A stretch of DNA of 64,000 nucleotides from CAWINX01 sp963702055 (GTDB taxonomy: Bacteria; Actinomycetota; Thermoleophilia; Solirubrobacterales; 70-9): assembly GCA_963702055.1 (NCBI GenBank), contig OY969702.1, forward strand, positions 248,001 to 312,000. Reading direction: 5' to 3'. The position numbers and the translations under genes were made by a program. This document shows positions 50,366-58,718 of this stretch, one piece after another (the stretch's first letter is position 1; the number at the start of each line of letters is the position of its first letter). The notes under the pieces were generated by a model. That model searched no databases, was not told the DNA's origin, and worked only from the letters and a program-made list of their open reading frames with translations.

Positions 50366-51457
50366 ATGATCGAGCAGCTGATCAACGTCGCCGACTTCGA
50401 GCGGCTCGCCTCCGAAAAGCTGGACGCCGGCACGGCGGGCTACTTCTTCGGCGGCGCCGGCGACGAGCTGACGCTGGCCGAGAACGTCGTCGCCTGGAGC
50501 GGATGGCGCCTGCGGCCCCGCGCCCTGGCCGGGCTCGCCGAGTGGCGAACCGGGGCGGAGGTGCTGGGCGGCGAGGTCTCGATGCCGATCCTGGTCGCGC
50601 CGGTTGCCTACCAGGGCCTGGTCGAGCCGGACGGCGAGGCGGCGATGGCGCGGGCCGCCGCCCGGGCGGGCACGGTGATGTGCCTCTCCACCCTGGCGAC
50701 GAAACTGCCGAGCGAGGTGGCCGCCGCCGCCCCCGACTGCCGCCGCTGGTTCCAGCTCTACTGCTTCAAGGACGCCGCCGTCACCGACGCCCTCGTCGCA
50801 GAGGCGGTCGACTCGGGCTTCGAGGCGATCGTGGTGACGGTCGACGCCCCGCGCGGGGGCAACCGCGAGCGGGATCTGCGGACGGGCTTCGAGATCCCGG
50901 AGGAGATCGGCGTGCCGAGTGTCGAGGCGGCGCTGGGCTCGGGGCGCGCGGTGACGATCGAGGAGACGTTCAACCTGATGAACCCGGCCCTCACCTGGGG
51001 CGACCTTGAGGAGCTCGCCTCCGAGTGCGGCCTGCCGGTGGTGGTCAAGGGCTTGGTCACCGCCGAGGACGCCGGCCTCGCCGTCGAGCATGGGGCCGCT
51101 GCCGTCGTCGTCTCCAACCACGGCGGCCGCCAGCTCGATCGCTGCCTGACCACCGCCGAGGCGTTGCCGGAGGTGGTCGACGCGGTCGCTGGGCGCGCCT
51201 CGGTGTTCGTCGACGGCGGAATCCGCAGGGGAGTTGACGTCGCGATCGCCCTCGCGCTCGGAGCCGACGCCGTGCTGGTCGGCCGTCCAGCCCTCTGGGG
51301 GCTGGCGGTCGGTGGCGAGGAGGGGGCGCACCGCGTCCTCTCGCTGCTGCGCGATGAGCTGGAGCTGACCCTCGCCCTCTGTGGCTGTGCCTCGCCCGCC
51401 GAGCTGACGGCTGCGCACGTGCGGCGGGCACCGGCAGCGTCCGTATATTCGGGCTAG
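50366..51457 (+). CDS. FMN-dependent alpha-hydroxy acid oxidase/dehydrogenase
   Basis: 363 aa, full-length TIM barrel. PILVAPVAYQGLVEPDGEAA, the FMN-binding WFQLYCFKD, VVVKGLVT, the active-site His in VVVSNHGGRQLD and VFVDGGIRRGVDVAIALALG then GADAVLVGRP are the family motifs. It oxidises a 2-hydroxy acid such as lactate or glycolate; an L-lactate oxidase/dehydrogenase role is plausible but not shown. Followed directly by the permease block. Confidence 0.9.
   Translation: MIEQLINVADFERLASEKLDAGTAGYFFGGAGDELTLAENVVAWSGWRLRPRALAGLAEWRTGAEVLGGEVSMPILVAPVAYQGLVEPDGEAAMARAAARAGTVMCLSTLATKLPSEVAAAAPDCRRWFQLYCFKDAAVTDALVAEAVDSGFEAIVVTVDAPRGGNRERDLRTGFEIPEEIGVPSVEAALGSGRAVTIEETFNLMNPALTWGDLEELASECGLPVVVKGLVTAEDAGLAVEHGAAAVVVSNHGGRQLDRCLTTAEALPEVVDAVAGRASVFVDGGIRRGVDVAIALALGADAVLVGRPALWGLAVGGEEGAHRVLSLLRDELELTLALCGCASPAELTAAHVRRAPAASVYSG
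51444..51449 (+). promoter_or_regulatory. -10-like element TATATT before the permease leader
   Basis: TATATT inside the end of the oxidase gene lies 8 bases before an ATG at 51458 that opens a 7-codon frame. Confidence 0.45.
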
Positions 51458-51481
51458 ATGGTCGTTTCCTCCCACCTCTAG
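51458..51481 (+). CDS. Possible 7-residue leader peptide before the APC permease
   Basis: ATG-GTC-GTT-TCC-TCC-CAC-CTC-TAG encodes MVVSSHL. Its TAG is immediately followed, in the same frame, by the permease ATG at 51482. TATATT 8 bases before it would make it the first frame on a leaderless mRNA. The permease has no Shine-Dalgarno site of its own, so translation could couple through reinitiation. It could be chance; no homologues can be checked here. Confidence 0.35.
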   Translation: MVVSSHL

Positions 51482-53374
51482 ATGGCCCAGCGCATCCCCA
51501 GAGACGAGTCGCTGAGCCGCGTCCACGGCGTCGGCGCCCTGTTCGCGGCCGCCTACGGCAACGTCGGCTCCTCGATCTATTACGCCCTCGGCGTCACCGC
51601 GGCCTTCGCGCTCGGACTCACCCCGGTGGCCTTCGTCATCTCCGGGCTGATCTTCGCCTGTACCGCCGCGACCTATGCGGAGGCGACCGTGATGTTCCCG
51701 GAGGCGGGCGGCTCCTCCAGCTTCGCCCGCCACGCGTTCAACGAGATGGTCAGCTTCATCGCCGCCTGGGGGCAGATGCTCAACTACACGATCACGGTCG
51801 CGATCTCGGCCTTCTTCGTGCCCCACTATCTGGCGGTCTTCTGGGCGCCACTCGGGCACGGTCCCGGCGACGTGATCGCCGGCGCCGCGGTGATCGCCGG
51901 CCTCGCCGTGCTCAACATCCGCGGCTCGCAGGAGTCGGCGAAACTCAACCTGGTCCTTGCGATCGCCGACCTCGCCACCCAGGTCGTCCTGGTCGGGATC
52001 GGCGTCGTCCTCGTGCTCAGCCCGCAGGTCCTGGTCGACAACGTCCACCTCGGCGTCGCCCCCACCTGGAGCGACTTCGCCCTGGGCATCGCGGTCGGGA
52101 TGATCGCCTACACCGGGATCGAGACGATCTCGAACATGGCCGAGGAGGCGAAGGACGCCTCGCGAACGATCCCCCGCAGCGTCGGGCTGGTCGTGCTCGC
52201 GGTGCTCGGCCTCTACCTGCTGATCCCAGTGGTGGCGCTCTCCGCGATGCCGGTGGTCAAGGACGCGGCCGGACACTTCACCACCGCCCTAGGCACGAAG
52301 TTCGCCGACGACCCGATCCTCGGCATCGTCGAGAACCTCGGGCTGAGCAGCGGCCCGACCGAGATACTGCGCTACTACGTCGGCGTGCTGGCGGCGGTGA
52401 TTCTGCTGATCGCGACCAACGCCGGCCTGATCGGCGTCTCCCGACTCACCTACTCGATGGGACAGCACCGTCAGCTGCCGGAGGGGCTGCGCCAGGTCCA
52501 TCCCCGTTACCGCACCCCCTACATCGCGATCCTGATCTTCTCGGTGGTCGCGATCATCACCCTGGTCCCCGGCCAGACCGCCTTCCTGGCGACGATGTAC
52601 TCGTTTGGCGCGATGCTCTCCTTCACGATCGCCCACGCCGCGGTGATCCAGCTGCGTCGCAACAACGGTGGAGTCGAGCGGACCTGGAAACCCCCCCTCA
52701 ACGTCCGTGCGTTCGGCGTCGAGGTGCCGATGACGGCGGTGCTGGGAGGGTTTGGCACCTTTGCCGCCTGGGTCGTCGTGATGGCGCTCAACCCTCGCAC
52801 CCTCGTCGTCGGCATCGGTTGGATGGCGCTCGGGATCGTCGTCTACGTGCTCTATCGACGCAACCAGCGCCTGCCGCTGACCGAGACGGTCAAGGTGCTG
52901 CTGCCAGAGCCGCTCGGCGTCGAGGAGATCGAGTACCGAAGCGTGCTGGTCGGCTTCGAGGACGAGGAGCCGTTCTCGGAGGAGATGGTCGCGACCGCGG
53001 TCAAGCTCGCCTCGAAGCGACGCCGCGGCATCCACGTCCACTCGATGCTGACCGTGCCGACCCACCTGCCGCTCGATGCCGACATGCGCGAGCAGGAGGC
53101 GGAGGCGCAGAGCAAGATCGAGGAGGCGAAGCTGATCGGCGGCCAGCGCGTCACCGGCCACGTCGAGCGGGTCCGCCCCGGCCAGGCCGGTTACTCGATT
53201 GCCGATGAGGCGAAGCTGATCAAGGCCGCCGCGGTCGTGGTCGGGCTGCGCTATCGCAACGGCGCTCCGCTCTACGACAAGACGCTGCAGACAGTTCTCG
53301 GCGAGCGCCCCTGCCGGGTGATCGTCGTGTCCAACCCCTCGGCCCAACGCGTCGCCGAGCCGGTCCCCGCCTAG
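51482..53374 (+). CDS. APC-family permease with C-terminal USP-like domain
   Basis: 630 aa. Twelve membrane segments begin with GALFAAAYGNVGSSIYYALG, the APC substrate-binding helix 1; FARHAFNEMVSFIAAWGQML follows in helix 3. After residue 475 the protein is soluble: YRSVLVGFEDEEPFSEEMVA and later AAAVVVGLRYRNG have the layout of a universal-stress-protein (UspA) domain. It probably carries an amino acid, or K+ as in KimA-like APC proteins; this cannot be decided. Tandem with a similar protein at 53552. Confidence 0.88.
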   Translation: MAQRIPRDESLSRVHGVGALFAAAYGNVGSSIYYALGVTAAFALGLTPVAFVISGLIFACTAATYAEATVMFPEAGGSSSFARHAFNEMVSFIAAWGQMLNYTITVAISAFFVPHYLAVFWAPLGHGPGDVIAGAAVIAGLAVLNIRGSQESAKLNLVLAIADLATQVVLVGIGVVLVLSPQVLVDNVHLGVAPTWSDFALGIAVGMIAYTGIETISNMAEEAKDASRTIPRSVGLVVLAVLGLYLLIPVVALSAMPVVKDAAGHFTTALGTKFADDPILGIVENLGLSSGPTEILRYYVGVLAAVILLIATNAGLIGVSRLTYSMGQHRQLPEGLRQVHPRYRTPYIAILIFSVVAIITLVPGQTAFLATMYSFGAMLSFTIAHAAVIQLRRNNGGVERTWKPPLNVRAFGVEVPMTAVLGGFGTFAAWVVVMALNPRTLVVGIGWMALGIVVYVLYRRNQRLPLTETVKVLLPEPLGVEEIEYRSVLVGFEDEEPFSEEMVATAVKLASKRRRGIHVHSMLTVPTHLPLDADMREQEAEAQSKIEEAKLIGGQRVTGHVERVRPGQAGYSIADEAKLIKAAAVVVGLRYRNGAPLYDKTLQTVLGERPCRVIVVSNPSAQRVAEPVPA

Positions 53375-53377
53375 AAT
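53372..53377 (+). promoter_or_regulatory. -10-like element TAGAAT containing the permease stop codon
   Basis: The TAG stop of the first permease opens TAGAAT, 7 bases before ATG 53385. Confidence 0.5.
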
Positions 53378-53384
53378 CGGCGCG

Positions 53385-53579
53385 ATGGCCTCGCCCGAAC
53401 GGATCTACCGCGGCTCCGTGCGGGCTTTCTCCTTCGTCTTCCTCGCACTCGGGTTGGTCATCCTTGCGGTCACACTGGCCGGCGGCGGCGGCCCGCTCTC
53501 GGTCGGCGTGGTGATGGGCCTCGCCTTCGTCGGAGTTGGCGTGGGGCGGCTGTGGGCGTCGTCTCGGATGGGACGTTGA
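53385..53579 (+). CDS. Small two-span membrane protein (64 aa)
   Basis: SVRAFSFVFLALGLVILAVT and PLSVGVVMGLAFVGVGVGRL are two membrane segments joined by AGGGG. No family recognised. It lies between two APC-USP permeases and its 3' end overlaps the second one by 28 bases, so it is probably an accessory subunit of that transport system; inference from position. TAGAAT 7 bases upstream supports the start. Confidence 0.68.
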   Translation: MASPERIYRGSVRAFSFVFLALGLVILAVTLAGGGGPLSVGVVMGLAFVGVGVGRLWASSRMGR

Positions 53580-55528
53580 AAGAGCCCGAGAGCCCGAAGC
53601 AGGAGCCGCTGATCCAGCGCGGCCTTGGCGTCCCTTGGCTGTTTGCCGCCGCCTATTCGGCGGTCGGCTTCTCGATCTACTTCGCGCTCGGCGTCGTCGC
53701 CGACCGGGGCCTGGGCTTGACGCCGCTGATCTTCCTCGCCTCCGGGTTGCTCTTCGTGCTGACCACGCTGAGCTACGTCGAGGGCGGGGCGATGTTCCGC
53801 GAGCGCGGCGGCTCCTCGACCTTCGCCCGCCACGCCTTCAACGAGCTGATCGCGTTCATCGCCGGCTGGGCGATCCTGATCGACTACCTGATCGTGATCG
53901 CCCTGGCGGCGATCTCGGTGCCGCATTACCTCGAGCCGATCTCCGGCAGCTTCTCCCAACCCGGCTGGGAGATCGGCATTGCGGCTCTGGTCATCGTCGC
54001 CGCCTGCGGCCTCAACATCTTCAACGTCACCGGGCGGGGCCAAGGACGCACCCTCGCCCTGCTCGCCCTCGCCGACTTCGCTCTCCAGGTCACGGTGATC
54101 GTGGTCGGCGTGCTCGTCGTCTGGCACCCGGACCGCCTCACCGCTCAGCTCAATCTCTTCACCGACCCGAACTTCACCGACATCGTCTACGCGCTGGTCG
54201 TCGCAATGCTCGCCTACGCCGGGATCGAGGCGGCCTCCGACCTGGCGCCGGACATCGAGGTCGAGCCGCGTGACCTCAAGCGGGTCGTCTCGCTGGGGGC
54301 GATCGCGGTGCCGCTCGTCTACGCGCTGATGGCGGCGATCGCGCTGATGGCGCTGCCGGTGATCGCGGGCCCGGACGGGCCGCAGACGGCGCTCGGGCAG
54401 GAGTTCGTCGAGGAGCCGGTGCTCGGCGTCGTCTCCGCCTTCCATCCGGCCTGGGTCGCGGACTCGATGCGCTGGATGGTCGCGCTGGTCGCCGCGCCGG
54501 TCCTCTTCTGGGCCGCCAACACCTCGATGCTCGGCGTCTCCCGCCACATCTACACGCTGGCGATCAACCGCCAGATCCCCAGTTGGCTGGGCAAGTTGAG
54601 CAAACGCCACGCGACGCCCTACGTGGCGATCGCCCTCTCGGGGGTGATCGCGATCGGCCTGGTCGCGCCGACCAACGTGAAGCTGCTGGCCGGGATCTAC
54701 GCCTTCGGGGCGACTCTGGCGATCACCATCGCCCACCTCTCGATCGTGCGGCTGCGGGTCAGCCAGCCGGATCGTCCTCGGCCGTTCCGCGTCCCCTGGT
54801 CGGTGATGTGGGGCCAGGCCAGGCTGCCGGTGCCGGCGCTGATCGCCGCGCTGCTCAGCGGGCTCGCCTTCCTCAGCGTCCTCGCCTACCACGACACCGC
54901 CCGCTGGGTTGGCGGTGGCTGGATGGCCTTCGGGCTCCTCTTCTACGTCGTCTACCGCAAGGTCTTCGAGGGGACGACGCTGACCAGACGCGTCTCGGTC
55001 ACCGAGAAGGCGCTCACCAAGCAGGTCCCCGAGGTCGCCTACAGCAAGATCCTCGTCCCGGTCTTCGGCACCAAGCTCGACGACGACATCGTCGCCACCG
55101 CGGGGCGCCTCGCCGCGGCGGAGCAGGAGGAGGCCGATGGCGAGGTCGATGACTCCTCGGTCGCCCTCGTCTACGCGATCGAAGTGCCGTTGACGCTGCC
55201 GCTTGACGCCGAGCTGCCCGAGGAGATGGAGGAGGGGGCAAAGCGGGCGCTGGGCCGTGCCCGCGAGGTCGCCGAGGAGTATGAGGACGTCGAGGTGAGC
55301 ACCGAGGCGATCCGCGCGCGCCAGGTGGGCGCGGGGATCGTCGAGGCCGCCCGCCGCCATGGCGTCGAGGCGATCGTGATGGGCGCCGAGCCGCCGAGCC
55401 GGATCAAGGGCGGCGCGGTGCTTGGTGGAGTCGGCGCCGCCAGGCCGGCCGAGGTCGGCACGGCAACCGAATACGTGTTGAAGAAAGCTCCGTGCCGGGT
55501 GCTGCTCACGGCCCCGCCGGAGGTCTAG
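53552..55528 (+). CDS. APC-family permease with C-terminal USP-like domain (second copy)
   Basis: 658 aa, paralogous to the permease at 51482: PWLFAAAYSAVGFSIYFALG matches its helix 1 and FARHAFNELIAFIAGWAILI its helix 3. Twelve membrane segments are followed by a soluble USP-like domain (YSKILVPVFGTKLDDDIVAT, later HGVEAIVMGAEPPS). The copies differ enough to have separate substrates or to form a heteromer. The GTG start lies inside the 64-aa gene. The TAG stop is part of the next promoter hexamer. Confidence 0.88.
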   Translation: MGVVSDGTLKEPESPKQEPLIQRGLGVPWLFAAAYSAVGFSIYFALGVVADRGLGLTPLIFLASGLLFVLTTLSYVEGGAMFRERGGSSTFARHAFNELIAFIAGWAILIDYLIVIALAAISVPHYLEPISGSFSQPGWEIGIAALVIVAACGLNIFNVTGRGQGRTLALLALADFALQVTVIVVGVLVVWHPDRLTAQLNLFTDPNFTDIVYALVVAMLAYAGIEAASDLAPDIEVEPRDLKRVVSLGAIAVPLVYALMAAIALMALPVIAGPDGPQTALGQEFVEEPVLGVVSAFHPAWVADSMRWMVALVAAPVLFWAANTSMLGVSRHIYTLAINRQIPSWLGKLSKRHATPYVAIALSGVIAIGLVAPTNVKLLAGIYAFGATLAITIAHLSIVRLRVSQPDRPRPFRVPWSVMWGQARLPVPALIAALLSGLAFLSVLAYHDTARWVGGGWMAFGLLFYVVYRKVFEGTTLTRRVSVTEKALTKQVPEVAYSKILVPVFGTKLDDDIVATAGRLAAAEQEEADGEVDDSSVALVYAIEVPLTLPLDAELPEEMEEGAKRALGRAREVAEEYEDVEVSTEAIRARQVGAGIVEAARRHGVEAIVMGAEPPSRIKGGAVLGGVGAARPAEVGTATEYVLKKAPCRVLLTAPPEV

Positions 55529-55531
55529 TAT
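55526..55531 (+). promoter_or_regulatory. -10-like element TAGTAT containing the permease stop codon
   Basis: TAG stop plus TAT gives TAGTAT, 7 bases before ATG 55539. Confidence 0.5.
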
Positions 55532-55538
55532 CCGGCCA

Positions 55539-55982
55539 ATGTTCATCCTGATCGTCGGCTGCGGGCGGGTCGGCTCCTCCGTCGCTCGGGCGATGCTGCA
55601 TGAGGGGCATGAGGTTTCCTGCCTCGACGAGGACCCCGAGTCCCACGCCAGGCTCGAGGTCGGTCTCGATAAGAGCTGGGAGGACCTCGGCGGCCAGTTC
55701 ACGGTCGGGGCCGGCCTGGAGACCGACGCCCTGGTCGCCGCGGGTATCGAGAAAGCCGACGCCTTCATCGCCTCGACCGACGGCGACAACACCAACATCG
55801 TGATCGCCCAGATCGCCCAGCGCCGCTACGAGGTGCCGACCGTGATCGCCCGTGTCCTCGACCCGCTGCGGGCCGAGTGGTACGAGCGCCAGGGCCTGCA
55901 CACCATTTGCCCGACCCGGGTCGCGATCGACATGCTGGAGGGCGAAGTGCGGGCGACCGTCGGCCGGGGCGAGGGGGCCTAG
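55539..55982 (+). CDS. TrkA-N (RCK) domain protein, N-domain only
   Basis: 147 aa. ILIVGCGRVGSSVARAMLHE is the NAD(H)-binding RCK Rossmann motif and FIASTDGDNTNIVIAQIAQR the second conserved segment. It lacks the TrkA-C domain. RCK proteins gate potassium channels and transporters in response to nucleotides. No TrkH/KtrB membrane subunit is encoded in the window, so its partners may be the two APC-USP permeases just upstream; this is inference. Confidence 0.87.
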   Translation: MFILIVGCGRVGSSVARAMLHEGHEVSCLDEDPESHARLEVGLDKSWEDLGGQFTVGAGLETDALVAAGIEKADAFIASTDGDNTNIVIAQIAQRRYEVPTVIARVLDPLRAEWYERQGLHTICPTRVAIDMLEGEVRATVGRGEGA

Positions 55983-55984
55983 TC

Positions 55985-56668
55985 GTGTACATCATCGTCG
56001 TTGGCGCTGGCAAGGTTGGGTGGAACCTGGCCCGTGAGCTGATCGAGAAGAACCACGAGGTGACGGTGATCGAGAGCAACCGCCGCCGCTACCTGACGGT
56101 TGAGCAGGAACTCGAGCACAACGTCTCCTACGGGGACGCCTCCGAACTCTGGGTGCTGGAGCGGGCGGGGATCCAGCGCGCCGACATGGTGATCGCGGTG
56201 ACCGGTGACGACGAGGACAACATGTTGATCTGCCAGGTGGCCAGGGAGAAGTACATGGTCGAGCGGGTGATCGCCCGAGTCAACAACCCGCGCAACCGCG
56301 AGCACTTTGACCTGCTCGGGATCAAACCGACGGTCTCGGCGACCGATCTGATCCTCCGCCTACTCGAGCACGAGGTGCCCGAGTACGGGCTGGTCCACCT
56401 GCTCAACCTGCAGGAGGAGCAGCTGGAGATCATCGAGATGCTGCTCGGCAAGGACTCCGGGGTGACCGGCCGGCGGGTCGGCGACCTGGAGATGCCCGAA
56501 GGCAGCCTGCTGATCTCGGTGCTGCGCGCCGGCAAGGGCTTCGTCCCTGGCTCCGATACGGTGCTGGAGGCGGGTGACGAGGTGCTGGCGGTGCTCGACC
56601 CGGGCAAGGAGGACGACCTGAAGTCCCTCTTCGGGCCGGGAGGCGACGGCAACGGCACGAGCGGTTGA
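55985..56668 (+). CDS. TrkA-type potassium regulatory protein with RCK_N and RCK_C domains
   Basis: 227 aa. RCK_N: YIIVVGAGKVGWNLARELIE and MVIAVTGDDEDNMLICQVAR. RCK_C in the last 80 residues (GVTGRRVGDLEMPEGSLLIS, then ADEVLAV-like GDEVLAVLDPG). The GTG is 2 bases after the preceding stop, so the short and long RCK proteins are coexpressed and probably form a hetero-oligomeric gating ring. Its TGA overlaps the ATG of the next gene by one base. Confidence 0.9.
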   Translation: MYIIVVGAGKVGWNLARELIEKNHEVTVIESNRRRYLTVEQELEHNVSYGDASELWVLERAGIQRADMVIAVTGDDEDNMLICQVAREKYMVERVIARVNNPRNREHFDLLGIKPTVSATDLILRLLEHEVPEYGLVHLLNLQEEQLEIIEMLLGKDSGVTGRRVGDLEMPEGSLLISVLRAGKGFVPGSDTVLEAGDEVLAVLDPGKEDDLKSLFGPGGDGNGTSG

Positions 56669-57900
56669 TGGCTGACCGCGAAGTCGACTTCCTGCTGATC
56701 GGCGGGGGCATGGCCTCCGCCCATTGCGCGGCGGAGTTGCGAAGACGCGGGGCCGAGGGGTCGATCCTGCTGGTCGGACGCGAGCCCGAGCCGCCGTACG
56801 AGCGGCCACCGCTCTCCAAGGAGTACCTGCGCGGCGAGGCGACGCGCGAGGACGCTTACGTCAACCCGCCCTCATGGTATGAGGAGAGCGGGGTCGAGCT
56901 GCGCAGCGCCGCCAACGTGATGTCGCTCGACCCGGAGGCGCGCACCGCGAAACTTCAGGGCGGGGAGGAGGTGTCGTTCGGACAGGCGCTGCTCGGCACC
57001 GGCGCAATGGTCAACGTCCTGCGGGTCGAAGGCGCCGAGAACGAGGGCATCCACTACCTGCGCGCCTTCGGCAACTCCGACGCGATTCGCGCCGACGCCG
57101 AGGCGGCCGAGCATGTGGTGCTGGTGGGAGGCAGCTACATCGGCACCGAGGTCGCCGCCTCGCTGACCGCGAAGGGGACCAGGTGCACGATCGTGATGAT
57201 GGAGGACGTGGCGCTGTCGCGGACCTTCGGCGATGACGCCGGCCGCTGGTTCCAGAAGCAGCTCGAGTCGAGGGGCGTGACCGTCCACGGCGGCGAGGAG
57301 TTGGAGGCCTTCGAGGGCGACGGGCGGGTCAAGGCGGTGCTGACGAAGAGCGGCCTGGCGATCGAGTGCGACGCGGTGGTGGTCGGCGCCGGGGTGCGGG
57401 CCGACGCAATGCTCGCCCAGAGGGCCGGGCTGGAGGTCGATGACGGCGTCCTCTGTGACTCGAAGCTGCAAACCTCGACCGAGGGGATCTACGCGGCGGG
57501 CGACTGCTGCTCCTACGACAGCGTCATCCATGGCCGCCGCCTGCGGGTCGAGCACTGGGATGTGGCGATGCAGCAAGGCCGCCACGTCGCCGCCAACATG
57601 CTCGGAGACGACCGCGACTACGACGTCGTCCCCTACTTCTTCAGCGATCTCGCCGATTGGGCGAGCCTCGAGTACGTCGGCCCGGCGCGGGACTGGGACG
57701 AGGAGCTCTGGCGCGGCGATCGCGACGGCGGCGAGTTCTCGGTTTGGTACCTGAAGGACGGCAGGGTGGCCGGTTGCCTCAGCGTCGGCCACCCCGAGGA
57801 CCTGGCCGAAGCGCGCCGCCTGCTTGCCGACGGCGTCGACGTCTCAGGGGCAAAAGACGCGGTAGCCGATCCCAGTAGCGACCTGAGCAAGATTTCGTAG
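56668..57900 (+). CDS. FAD-dependent pyridine nucleotide-disulfide oxidoreductase (ferredoxin/rubredoxin reductase-like)
   Basis: 410 aa. FAD motif FLLIGGGMASAHCAAELRRR, then PPYERPPLSKEYLRGE; the NAD(P) motif VVLVGGSYIGTEVAASLTAK; second FAD motif GIYAAGDCCSYDSVIHGR, and HWDVAMQQGRHVAANMLG. The C-terminal domain matches putidaredoxin/AIF-like reductases. It transfers electrons from NAD(P)H to a small iron-sulfur or other protein; the partner is unknown. Cotranscribed with the RCK genes. Confidence 0.9.
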   Translation: MADREVDFLLIGGGMASAHCAAELRRRGAEGSILLVGREPEPPYERPPLSKEYLRGEATREDAYVNPPSWYEESGVELRSAANVMSLDPEARTAKLQGGEEVSFGQALLGTGAMVNVLRVEGAENEGIHYLRAFGNSDAIRADAEAAEHVVLVGGSYIGTEVAASLTAKGTRCTIVMMEDVALSRTFGDDAGRWFQKQLESRGVTVHGGEELEAFEGDGRVKAVLTKSGLAIECDAVVVGAGVRADAMLAQRAGLEVDDGVLCDSKLQTSTEGIYAAGDCCSYDSVIHGRRLRVEHWDVAMQQGRHVAANMLGDDRDYDVVPYFFSDLADWASLEYVGPARDWDEELWRGDRDGGEFSVWYLKDGRVAGCLSVGHPEDLAEARRLLADGVDVSGAKDAVADPSSDLSKIS

Positions 57901-57956
57901 GTCGCATCCGCGATATGCGCTTCATGCGCGTGGCTGGATATCCTCAAGTGGTTCGT

Positions 57957-58028
57957 TGCGCCCTGGTGTAATTGGTAACACGCCAGCCTCTGGAGCTGGA
58001 ATTTGGGGTTCGAGTCCCTGGGGCGCAG
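57957..58028 (+). tRNA. tRNA-Gln (anticodon CTG)
   Basis: The acceptor strands TGCGCCC (57957-57963) and GGGCGCA (58021-58027) pair fully and G58028 is the discriminator; CCA is not encoded. The D stem is GTGT/ACAC, the anticodon stem CCAGC/GCTGG with loop CTCTGGA, giving anticodon CTG at 57990-57992 (reads CAG). The T loop TTCGAGT has a stem with two G-U pairs. TATCCT at 57939-57944 is a possible promoter -10. Confidence 0.95.
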
Positions 58029-58045
58029 TTCCTTTCTCCGTCCGA

Positions 58046-58687
58046 ATGGAATGCGAACATACGTTCGTAGTGGAGGAAGAAATTAAACATCGGCTTCCCG
58101 CTTCCAAAAAGCGCGCGCTGATAGCGCGGATGCTGGCGGAGGGGATGAGTCAGGCAGAAGTTGCAAGGCGCCTCGATCTCGCGAAGCCAACGGTCTCCTA
58201 CCACGTTCGTCGACTTGGAGTGCCCGCACAAGACAAGTGTGCACGTCGCTACGACTGGGATGAGATCCAGCGGGCGTACGACACGGGTCTGTCTATGCGC
58301 GAGTGCTCGCGACGTTTCGGTTTCGCAGCTTGTACCTGGCACCAAGCCGTTAAGCGCGGTGCGATTCGCCCCCGCCCTCGCAAGATGCCGATCGAAGCGC
58401 TGTTCGTGGTCGGGCGACCGCAGACGAACCGATCCCATCTGAAGCAGAGGCTGCTCGACGAAGGACTGAAGATCAATCGTTGTGAGCAATGTGAACTGAC
58501 TGAATGGCGCGGGAAGCCCCTCAATATGGCGTTGCATCACGTCAATGGCGATGGGAAGGACAATCGCCTGTCGAACCTTGAGCTGTTGTGTCCCAATTGC
58601 CATGCCCAAACAGAAAACTTTGCGGGCCGAAATCTGATCCGCAACGGCCACAAGGCAGGAAAGATCATGGCTGGCGTTTTCCGCTGA
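58046..58687 (+). CDS. HNH endonuclease with two helix-turn-helix segments
   Basis: 213 aa. Two HTH-like segments (ARMLAEGMSQAEVARRLDLA with TVSYHVRRLGV; RAYDTGLSMRECSRRFGFA) resemble resolvase-type DNA binders. The C-terminal HNH nuclease has the zinc pairs CEQC and CPNC and the catalytic core MALHHVNGDGKDNRLSNLEL. The GC is lower than in the neighbours. It starts 17 bases after tRNA-Gln with no Shine-Dalgarno sequence or promoter between, so it may be read from the tRNA transcript. A homing- or phage-derived nuclease is likely. Confidence 0.85.
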   Translation: MECEHTFVVEEEIKHRLPASKKRALIARMLAEGMSQAEVARRLDLAKPTVSYHVRRLGVPAQDKCARRYDWDEIQRAYDTGLSMRECSRRFGFAACTWHQAVKRGAIRPRPRKMPIEALFVVGRPQTNRSHLKQRLLDEGLKINRCEQCELTEWRGKPLNMALHHVNGDGKDNRLSNLELLCPNCHAQTENFAGRNLIRNGHKAGKIMAGVFR

Positions 58688-58705
58688 GGCGTCTAAACGC
58701 TCTGC

Positions 58706-58711
58706 TAGTTT
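58706..58711 (+). promoter_or_regulatory. -10-like element TAGTTT
   Basis: TAGTTT, 7 bases before ATG 58719, in the 31-base gap after the HNH gene. Confidence 0.42.
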
Positions 58712-58718
58712 CGCCCCC

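Noticed and set aside
50336..52276. 646-codon minus-strand frame opposite the FMN oxidase and permease
   Set aside because: A GC-driven antisense shadow crossing two well-supported genes, with no recognisable domain.
53405..55798. 797-codon open frame on the minus strand opposite the second permease
   Set aside because: It mirrors the codon periodicity of the high-GC plus-strand gene, is rich in Arg/Asp/Gly/His without domain motifs, and lies over a clear APC-USP protein.
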